From assembly GCA_943787265.1 (NCBI GenBank), contig CALSLT010000035.1, forward strand, positions 124,001 through 188,000: DNA of 64,000 bases. The letters are read 5' to 3'. The notes below the pieces were generated by a model. That model searched no databases. It saw only the letters and a list, made by a program, of their open reading frames with translations, and was not told the DNA's origin. Made by a program: the position numbers and the translations under genes. The DNA is from an uncultured Planctomycetaceae bacterium. GTDB lineage: Bacteria; Planctomycetota; Planctomycetia; Planctomycetales; Planctomycetaceae. Of this stretch, positions 18,796 to 27,000 are shown piece after piece; position 1 is the stretch's first letter; each line of letters starts with the position of its first letter.

Positions 18796-21582
18796 ATGCG
18801 AGCGATCCACTCCTGCCGCAGCACAATCGCTGCTCTTGCTGCCGTGTTCACGGCCCTGCAACTTGCACCTCAAACCATCCACGCGGCATCACCGCAGCAT
18901 CCGGTCGTACCGGGATTCGACCGAATCTACTCAGCCGACAACGCAAACGCCGTCGAAGGCGGGCGATTGCTGCTGACCGAGTTGAACTGTGTATCGTGCC
19001 ACAAGCCCGAAGCTGCTACAGCCACACTTGACAAGCCGAAGCAGGCGCCAATCCTCGACAACGTTGGAGCCAGGACTGAAGTCAAGTGGCTGCAGAATTA
19101 TTTGTCGTCAGTGCACGATGCCAAAGCTGGCACAACGATGCCAGACCTGTTCGCAGGCCTCGACTCTGTGACTAAAACAAAACAGGTCACAGCTCTGACT
19201 CACTTTCTCGCGACGACCGGCAGCGTCGCCGACGTCATGGGCGACTCTTCAGCGGTCGTTCGCGGCGAACGGTTGTTTCACACGATCGGGTGTGTTGCCT
19301 GCCACGCTCCAGTTCGAGACGGTGTCGAAGCTCCACCGAATTCAGTTCCGCTCGGTGCGATCGCCGACAAGTACTCACTGACAAGCCTGACCGAATTCGT
19401 CAAGAATCCGTTGAAGGTGCGACCTTCCGGGCGCATGCCGAATTTCAAACTCGACGACAAGCAGGCTCGCGACATCGCCTCGTTCTTCTTCCGCGACAAG
19501 AAGATCGCTGCCAACGTCAACTATGCGTATTACGAAGGTAACTGGCAGCAGAAGTTGCTCGACTTCAGCACGCTCAAGCCAAAGCTGGAAGGACAGTCGA
19601 GCGGATTCGACCTGAGCGTTCGTCAGAAGAATGACGGATTCGGAATCGTTTTCTCAGGCTTCATCCACATTCCAAAAGACGCTGAGTATCAGTTTTTTCT
19701 GGGTTCTGACGACGGAAGCCGAATGCTGGTTGACGGCAAACAGTTGATCTTGAACGACGGAATTCATCCACACAGCGTGATCACCGGTAAGAGCAGACTG
19801 ACTACGGGAGTTCATGAAGTCGTCGTTGAATATTTCGAAGCCGGGGGTCATGAGAGTCTCACTGTCGAATTCCAAGGGCCGGGACAGTCGAGACAGCCAC
19901 TCGCCAGCATCACCACCCCGACCAGAGAACGCCCAAAGAAAGAAGTCGATGGCAACGTGTTCGTCCTCGACGAAGCACTGGCGAAGCAGGGTCGTGAGCT
20001 ATTTTCGTCCATCGGGTGTGCGTCTTGCCATAATCTGAAGCAGAACAACCAACTGGTGAAGTCAACAACTTCGGCAAAGAAGCTGGCTAAGTTGTCGAAT
20101 CTCGCCGGCGGATGTCTCGCAGCCGCGCCGACGAAGGGCATTCCGCACTACCGACTCAGCGATGCTCAACGCTCGCAGCTCACCGCAGCCGTCGAAGGTC
20201 TTCAGAAATCGGCAGCCGACACTCCCGAAGCTTCAATTCACCGAACGATGGCTCAGTTCAACTGCTTCGCCTGTCACTCCCGCAACAAAGTCGGCGGCGT
20301 TGACGAAGCTCGAAACAAATTCTTCACGTCGACGATGAAAGAAATGGGTGACGAAGGCCGCATCCCACCGCCGCTCGACGGAGTTGCTGACAAGCTCACA
20401 GAGAAGTGGCTGAAGGGCATCCTCGATAACGGTTCCAAGGATCGGCCCTACATGTTGACCATGATGCCGCAGTTTGGTGCTGGAAACGTCGGCCATCTCC
20501 AGGCAGCATTGCAGGAAGTTGATCAAAAAACCGAAGCAATGATTCCGGAGTACGAACTGCCGGACTCAAAGATGAAAGCGATCGGCCGTCGACTGGCAGG
20601 AGAAAAAGGTCTGGGCTGCATCAAGTGCCACACCTTCGACAAATTCAAAGCGACGGGTATTCAATCGATCGATCTGACGATCATGTCCGAACGACTCCGC
20701 AAGGATTGGTTTCACCGCTACATGGCGAATCCTCAAACATACCGCCCGGGGACGCGCATGCCGGCTCCGTGGCCGTTCGGGCAGGCGACAATTCGAGACG
20801 TCCTTGACGTCGGAAACGTCGAACAACAGGTCGCTCAGCAAAAGGAGTCCGTCTGGCTCTTCCTGGAAGACGGAAAGAAAGCCGGTATTCCCGTCGGGCT
20901 GAACACTGGCGGAATCATCCTGAAGCCCGAAACCGCACCAATCATCTACCGAAACTTCATCGAGGGAGTCAGCCCTCGCGGCATCGCGGTCGGCTATCCC
21001 GAACGCGTCAACCTCTGCTTTGACGCGGACACCTTTTCACTGGCATTGATCTGGGAAAACGATTTCATCGACGCTTCCAAACACTGGAAAGGTCGTGGTC
21101 AGGGTTTCCAGCCACCACGTGGCGACAATGTTTACGACCTTGTCCGCGGCGTCCCGTTCGCGACACTCGACAGTCCTGAAGCAAGCTGGCCGACCGAGTC
21201 AGCCGCCAAGCAGGGTTATCGATTCCTTGGTTACCGTTTCAATTCGAGCCGCCAGCCGATCTTTCGATACTCCAAAGGTCGGATCGCCATCTCAGACGCG
21301 ATCGTTCCTCGAAAAACCGATAACCAACTGGCTTCGTTCGAAAGGACGATCACCCTTGAGTCACCATCATCGGCCGAAGGAATCTATTTTCGAGCCGCCT
21401 CGGCATCGAAAATTGAATCGGTCAACGGCGGATACATTCTCGATGGCCACCTCAAGCTGACACTGGATGCGCGACACACGAAATCTGCGATCGTTCGTCA
21501 GAGCGGTGGCAAGACTGAGTTACTGATTCCAGTAACGTTCACTAATGGGAAGGCCGAGATCACTCAAATCTATGAGTGGTAG
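18796..21582 (+). CDS. PA14-domain multihaem cytochrome c-type protein
   Basis: Secreted protein of 928 residues. The frame is open further upstream, but the ATG at 18796 begins a good signal peptide (ALAAVFTALQLAPQTIHA). Five CxxCH motifs are visible: CVSCH, CVACH, CASCH, CFACH and CIKCH. A PA14-like carbohydrate-binding domain lies between the second and third (YAYYEGNW start, FLGSDDGSRMLVDGKQL). The C-terminal third (FIEGVSPRGIAVGYPERVNLCFD) is a beta-rich domain typical of planctomycete relatives. If all motifs bind haem this is a pentahaem electron carrier tied to sugar binding; the redox partner is unknown. The propeller protein downstream (21694) and the divergent haem protein upstream are likely functional partners. 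Confidence 0.88.
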   Translation: MRAIHSCRSTIAALAAVFTALQLAPQTIHAASPQHPVVPGFDRIYSADNANAVEGGRLLLTELNCVSCHKPEAATATLDKPKQAPILDNVGARTEVKWLQNYLSSVHDAKAGTTMPDLFAGLDSVTKTKQVTALTHFLATTGSVADVMGDSSAVVRGERLFHTIGCVACHAPVRDGVEAPPNSVPLGAIADKYSLTSLTEFVKNPLKVRPSGRMPNFKLDDKQARDIASFFFRDKKIAANVNYAYYEGNWQQKLLDFSTLKPKLEGQSSGFDLSVRQKNDGFGIVFSGFIHIPKDAEYQFFLGSDDGSRMLVDGKQLILNDGIHPHSVITGKSRLTTGVHEVVVEYFEAGGHESLTVEFQGPGQSRQPLASITTPTRERPKKEVDGNVFVLDEALAKQGRELFSSIGCASCHNLKQNNQLVKSTTSAKKLAKLSNLAGGCLAAAPTKGIPHYRLSDAQRSQLTAAVEGLQKSAADTPEASIHRTMAQFNCFACHSRNKVGGVDEARNKFFTSTMKEMGDEGRIPPPLDGVADKLTEKWLKGILDNGSKDRPYMLTMMPQFGAGNVGHLQAALQEVDQKTEAMIPEYELPDSKMKAIGRRLAGEKGLGCIKCHTFDKFKATGIQSIDLTIMSERLRKDWFHRYMANPQTYRPGTRMPAPWPFGQATIRDVLDVGNVEQQVAQQKESVWLFLEDGKKAGIPVGLNTGGIILKPETAPIIYRNFIEGVSPRGIAVGYPERVNLCFDADTFSLALIWENDFIDASKHWKGRGQGFQPPRGDNVYDLVRGVPFATLDSPEASWPTESAAKQGYRFLGYRFNSSRQPIFRYSKGRIAISDAIVPRKTDNQLASFERTITLESPSSAEGIYFRAASASKIESVNGGYILDGHLKLTLDARHTKSAIVRQSGGKTELLIPVTFTNGKAEITQIYEW

Positions 21583-21595
21583 GAGCCTTATTTAT

Positions 21596-21666
21596 AGGGT
21601 GCGTCTCGACACACCAATAGTAAAGACGATCAAGTTACTGATCACGAAGGTGCGTCATGACGCACC
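21596..21666. repeat. Pair of GGTGCGTC/GACGCACC palindromic repeats
   Basis: Two related elements lie between the multihaem gene and the next gene. The copy at 21649-21666 is a perfect 18-base palindrome, GGTGCGTCATGACGCACC. The copy at 21596-21615 is a degenerate version starting AGGGTGCGTC and ending ACACACC. Both are followed by an ACCAATA motif. They could form hairpins in the mRNA or belong to a dispersed REP-like family; no T-tract follows. Confidence 0.6.
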
Positions 21667-21693
21667 CTACCAATAACTAAAAAGGATTGTCCC

Positions 21694-23181
21694 ATGACAA
21701 CCCATCGCTTTCTCCTTCAGACATTCTCAGCCGTCGGCATTCTCCTGAGTTCCTTTGCAGTTTCTGTATCGGCCCAGGACGCTCCAACCGAGAATGACTA
21801 CTACCAGATGGACTCGTTCAAGCTGCCGGAAGGGCTTGTCCTGGAAATCGGCGGGATTGAGTGGTTCAACGATAAGTTAGCCATCTCAACGCGGCGTGGA
21901 GACATCTACACGGTCGAGAACGCTCTCGCCAAAACGATCGGCGATGCAAAACTGAAGCCCTTCGCGATCGGCCTGCACGAAGTTCTAGGGCTCACACAGA
22001 AAGACGGCTGGCTGTACGCGACTCAGCGCGGCGAAGTCTCACGACTGAAAGATGAAGACGGAGACGGCACGGCCGACATCATCGAAACGGTCTGCGACAA
22101 GTGGGGCATCACCGGCGATTATCACGAGTACGCGTTCGGTTCGAAGTTCGACAAAGACGGCAACATCTGGGTTGTGCTCTGCCTGACCGGATCGTTCAAC
22201 AGCAACACGCCGTACCGTGGCTGGTGCGTTCGCGTCACGCCGGACGGTGAGATGATTCCAACCTGCAGTGGAATCCGATCTCCAGGCGGAATCGGAGCCA
22301 ATTATCTGGGCGACATTTTCTACACTGATAACCAGGGACCGTGGAACGGCACGTGCAGTCTCAAGCACCTTCGACCGGGCTCGTTCCAGGGACATCCGGG
22401 CGGAAACAAGTGGTACGACACGACGTCGGTCATCGGGCCGAAACCAGTCGAACCTGTAAGCGGAAGCCGGATGATGGTCGAGCAACCAAAGATTCCAGAA
22501 CTCGTCCCACCAGCGATCTACTTTCCGTACAAGAAAATGGGCCAGTCAGCCAGCGGTGTCGCCTGCGACGTGTCAGGCGGAAAGTTCGGACCATTTACCA
22601 ACCAGATTTTTGTCGGCGATCAGACTTTCAGCACGGTCATGCGATGCAACCTGGAAATGGTCAACGGCTTCTACCAGGGAGCGTGTTTCCCCTTCCGAGA
22701 AGGCTTCGGCTCCGGAAGTCTCGCCGTTCAGTTCACTTCTGACGGCAGCATGTTTGTTGGCGGCACGAACCGCGGTTGGGGTTCACGAGGCCGACAGCCG
22801 TACGCCCTGGATCGTCTTCGCTGGACAGGCAAAGTGCCGTTCGAAATTCACGAAATGAAAGCGAAACCAGACGGCTTCGAGCTGACGTTCACTCAGCCCG
22901 TCGATCGTGAGGCAGCAGCCAACGTCGAGTCCTACAAACTCGGCACCTACGCCTACATCTTCCAGTCGGCGTACGGGAGCCCCGAAGTCGACCACACAAC
23001 TCCAACGATCGACCGAGTCGAAGTCAGCGACGATGGACAGGCAGCTCGCCTTTACGTGACCGGCCTTCAACAAGGCCACGTCCACGAGCTGCACTGTGAC
23101 GGCGTCAAATCAAAAGCCGGCCTGTCACTGCTTCATAAAGAAGCCTACTACACGCTGAACTTCATTCCTCAGGCCGACTGA
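21694..23181 (+). CDS. Secreted sorbosone dehydrogenase-like propeller protein
   Basis: Exported protein of 495 residues with a signal peptide (residues 1 to about 28, ending VSAQ) and an N-terminal beta-propeller. The propeller shows LKDEDGDGTADIIET, SKFDKDGNIWVVLCLTG, SGIRSPGGIGAN and DNQGPWNGT. The final 90 residues look like a small beta-sandwich (FELTFTQPVDREAAANVESYK). There is no CxxCH, unlike the haem-binding relatives. It resembles glucose/sorbosone dehydrogenase-type propellers, but bound PQQ cannot be shown. AAAGGA precedes the ATG. It lies 111 bases after the multihaem gene on the same strand, separated by palindromic repeats, and probably belongs to the same transcription unit. 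Confidence 0.82.
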   Translation: MTTHRFLLQTFSAVGILLSSFAVSVSAQDAPTENDYYQMDSFKLPEGLVLEIGGIEWFNDKLAISTRRGDIYTVENALAKTIGDAKLKPFAIGLHEVLGLTQKDGWLYATQRGEVSRLKDEDGDGTADIIETVCDKWGITGDYHEYAFGSKFDKDGNIWVVLCLTGSFNSNTPYRGWCVRVTPDGEMIPTCSGIRSPGGIGANYLGDIFYTDNQGPWNGTCSLKHLRPGSFQGHPGGNKWYDTTSVIGPKPVEPVSGSRMMVEQPKIPELVPPAIYFPYKKMGQSASGVACDVSGGKFGPFTNQIFVGDQTFSTVMRCNLEMVNGFYQGACFPFREGFGSGSLAVQFTSDGSMFVGGTNRGWGSRGRQPYALDRLRWTGKVPFEIHEMKAKPDGFELTFTQPVDREAAANVESYKLGTYAYIFQSAYGSPEVDHTTPTIDRVEVSDDGQAARLYVTGLQQGHVHELHCDGVKSKAGLSLLHKEAYYTLNFIPQAD

Positions 23182-23275
23182 AACTTCGTGTGGCCGCATG
23201 AAGTTTACGGGTCGACGGAAGCTCGCCCCGAACGTAGGCTGGATTCTCTCCTGAAGATCATCCGAGAGAAACAAC

Positions 23276-23905
23276 ATGCCGGGACTGAGTACTGCCAGCT
23301 CTAATTTCACGGGGACGTCACCTTCGTTAATCCGTCGAGTGGTGGATCGGGATCCCGAAGCGTGGCGGCGGTTTACTCGGCTGTACGGACCGTTGGTTTT
23401 TCACTGGTGCCGGCAGCAGGGACTTTCGGAACACGACGCGGCCGATGTCATGCAGGAAGTTTTCGTATCCGTCGCTCGCTCTGTTGCCTCTTATGAAGAT
23501 CGAGCGGGCAGTTCATTTCGCGGGTGGCTGTGGACGGTTACTCGCAACCAGATCGTCAGCTTTCTGCGAAAACGCACTCGCCAGGGAGTCGCAGGAGGTG
23601 GCACTGAAAACTGGCAACGATTACTGAACGTCGCCGAGTCGTTGTCAGACGATCCGGACCAGTTCACTAGCCAGTTTGAAATCGACGCGTTGTATCGTCG
23701 CGGGTTGGAACTGGTTCGGCAGGAATTTCGCCCTCGCACGTGGGAAATTTTCTGGCGGAACGTCGTCGAAGACCAGGCAACCGACACCGTGGCGGCCGAA
23801 TTCGGCGTTTCCGCAAACTCCGTCCGACAAACTCGTTCACGGGTTTTGCGACGAATTCGGCAGGAACTGGGCGACCAGAGTGGCTTCGGATCCGCCGATC
23901 AGTGA
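23276..23905 (+). CDS. ECF-type RNA polymerase sigma factor
   Basis: Extracytoplasmic-function sigma-70 family factor of 209 residues. Region 2 runs from about residue 20 to 90 (WRRFTRLYGPLVFHWC, HDAADVMQEVFVSVARSV, FRGWLWTVTRNQIVSFLRK). Region 4 runs from about residue 145 to 195 and ends with the recognition helix FGVSANSVRQTRSRVLRRI. The WTVTRN and QEVFVSV motifs match the planctomycete sigma subgroup found beside protein kinases. The giant kinase gene begins 114 bases later on the same strand, so kinase-controlled activity is the natural inference. A GAGAG ribosome site lies before the ATG. Target promoters are unknown. Confidence 0.92.
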   Translation: MPGLSTASSNFTGTSPSLIRRVVDRDPEAWRRFTRLYGPLVFHWCRQQGLSEHDAADVMQEVFVSVARSVASYEDRAGSSFRGWLWTVTRNQIVSFLRKRTRQGVAGGGTENWQRLLNVAESLSDDPDQFTSQFEIDALYRRGLELVRQEFRPRTWEIFWRNVVEDQATDTVAAEFGVSANSVRQTRSRVLRRIRQELGDQSGFGSADQ

Positions 23906-24019
23906 CGATTCCAGAATTCTCTGTCGCGCTCGTTTCGTTATTTCAGGCAGGAAGCGGTTTTGTGGACCGACAAACCGCTGTTTGATGACGACTCTCCACG
24001 GAATTCCGGAGCGACTTCA

Positions 24020-27000
24020 ATGGTGACCTCAATCTGCCCCGATCGTGACGACCTGCGATCATTTCATCTGGGGATGCTCGACGAGCGGCGTGAACTGGAA
24101 GTTCTGGACCACCTCAACGACTGCCAGTCCTGCGAAGACACGGTCGCCAATCTGGAAGGGACGTCTGACTCGCTCGTGGTTGCCGTCCGCGGTTCCGTCA
24201 GCTCTGAGCCCCTAGCTTCTGCCGCCGAAAATGATGAGGACCGCCCTGCCCTGCAACAGGCATTGGCCGAGATCGAAGGATTCATCGATCCACCGTCGCC
24301 GTCACAACAGCCATCAGGGGCGAACGGTACAGAAGCCGCTTCGCCAGTTTTCGAGCGAATTCGAGATTACGAACTGCTCGGCGAGCTTGGCGAAGGCGGA
24401 ATGGGGACCGTCTACCGAGCACGTCACACTCGACTGGATCGGCAGGTCGCGCTGAAACTGTTGCCGGCTCGGCGCTTGAGAGACAACGCGGCCGTCGCCC
24501 GGTTTGAGCGAGAAATGAAAGCGATCGGGCGACTCGATCATCCGACGATTGTCCGTGCGACCGACGCGGGCGATGTCGACGGCACACACTTTCTGGCAAT
24601 GGACTATGTCGAAGGGATTGACCTGTCGAAACTCGTTCGACTGGTTGGACCACTCGACGTTGCCAGCGCGTGTGAGATTGTTCGTCAAGCGGCAATCGGG
24701 CTGGACTATGCGCATCAGCAGGAGCTGATACACCGTGACGTTAAGCCGTCGAATCTGATGCTGACGCTTCGCGGCGAGGTTCGGATTCTCGATCTGGGCC
24801 TCGCGTTATTTGGAGCGGCGAGCGAAGCCCTCGACGAACTGACAACCGTCGGTCAGCTCATGGGCACGCTGGACTATATGGCTCCCGAGCAGGGCGACAA
24901 CAGCCACGATATTGACGCACGCGCGGACGTTTACAGCCTCGGCGCCACGCTGTTCAAGCTGTTGACGGCGACCGCGCCTTACGACTCACCGGGCACGCGG
25001 ACTCCGCTCGCCAAGATGAAAGCTCTCGCAACGATCGATGCGCCGTCAGTCGCTGAACGCCGATCGGAATTGCCGACTGAACTGGTTGCCATTGTTGACC
25101 GGGCGTTGTTGCGAGACGTCGACGATCGGTTCGCCTCAGCGAATGAGCTGGCCGATGCGTTGATAGCATTCTGCGAGGGCCACGTGCTGAGTGACCTTGC
25201 CGAGTGTGGCCGAGATCTCGCGCTGCGTGAAGACGAGAAAGTTCTGCAGCCCCCAACACTGCCTCCGTTCGTCCAGAAGGCAGAGATTCCAGGCTCACCA
25301 GCCAACGTCACGCAAGCTGCAGAGCACGGTAGTCGTCCTCGGGGAATTGGACGGCGCATCGCGACCTGGATGCTCGTTCCGATGATCCTGCTCGCGGGCA
25401 TCGTCATTTGGATTCAGACCGATAATGCAACACTGGTTGTCGAGTCTCCGTCAGGTGACATCCCCATTGAGATTCGAACCGGCGGCGAGTTTCACAGCAA
25501 CGAAACGTTGTCGGTCGGCAAGAACGAGCTGACGATTCGTTCCGGCACCTACGAAATCGTCTTGCCCAACGAGTACGACTCACTAAAGGTTGAGAACAAC
25601 GTTTTTACATTGGAGCGTGGCGGCGAGTGGATCGCGAGGATTTCGAAAAAGGATCACGTCGATCAGCCAGAAGACCCGGACAAGAATTCCACTGACGTCA
25701 CAAAGCAAACTTTCATCGGCTCCCTCCCGACTCTGCAGGACGTGGATCCGGGGCTAAGAGCAGCGCCGCCCGGATCGTCACCCAATGGTTCAATTCCCGG
25801 CGCATCCGGATTTCCGCCTGGCCAACCCGGCGTCGCCACGTTAACCACCTCAAAAGTGACGAAGGATTCTGGAACGCTGGTTTTTAGCGGGAAGACGTTC
25901 GAAGAATGGCAGCGTTCCGTTCTGACAGAACGCAATCCAGTCGAACTAAGAAACGCGGTCGAAGCATTGTGCATTCTTGGCCGAAAGAATCGCGATGCCG
26001 AAGCAGCCTCGACAGTGCTGCACGTCGTCGACGCCTACCCTTGTAAGTTGGACAATGGAGGCAACGACCCTCAACTGGTTGCTTCAGCCATCAGGTATTT
26101 GAGAACCCTCGACCCGCCCAGCATCACTCCCGCTGTCGCAACAGCTGCACGCAACGGTGGGACCAACACCCGAGCCCTGATTCTGAAATTTCTCGCCGCG
26201 GTGAACGGCGGACCAGAGATTCTCATTCCCTATGTCGGTGAGGGAGAATCGCTGGCCGCACAACTAAGACAGTCAATCGAAATTCGCGACGCACTGATCG
26301 ACATCTTCGCTGAATTGAAACCGGATAATCGATTGCGAGCTTTTGACTTAATTGTCGAAAACCTGGATGAAGACGATCCGAATTCCACGTTGGTCACCTT
26401 TCTCGACAGTTGCAGCCGGAATGAAAATCCAGGTCGCATTGAATTAGTTGCGGCGCGGCGCCTGACGGATCTCAAGCCGAGTACCCGACTGGCAGACGTG
26501 TTTCTGACATACCTGGAAAACCAAAACGAGGCACAACTCCAGCAGACAGCACAGCGATCTGGCCTTGGGGGATCGGGTGTTACGAACTGGTGGTCATACG
26601 AATCTGAGGCCTGGTTGGGACTGGCTACTTTGGGGAGGCTGGCGTCAGGTTCGGCCGGCCGAATCGCCAAACTCATCGACAACGTGCCTGACAGCCTGGC
26701 CAAACCGCAGACAATTTATTTGATGGCGTCACCGTCTCGGGTCAAGACTAGATTCGAGATCCATCGACAGCTTCTACCGATCGAAATCCTCGCGATAATC
26801 GGGTCGCGTGCTAAGTCGACGGTACCAGCAATCAACAACGTCCTTAAGACTCTGACAGGAGTCGCTCCGAGCCCTCAAGGAGACTACGGCTTTGACGGGT
26901 TTCGTGAGAAGCTCGTGCTTGAGCGAATTATCGGACAGGACGCACGCTTAGGAGTACCGTCGCCGGATGCTTTAACGCCGGACGTCGAGCAAATTCGTGA

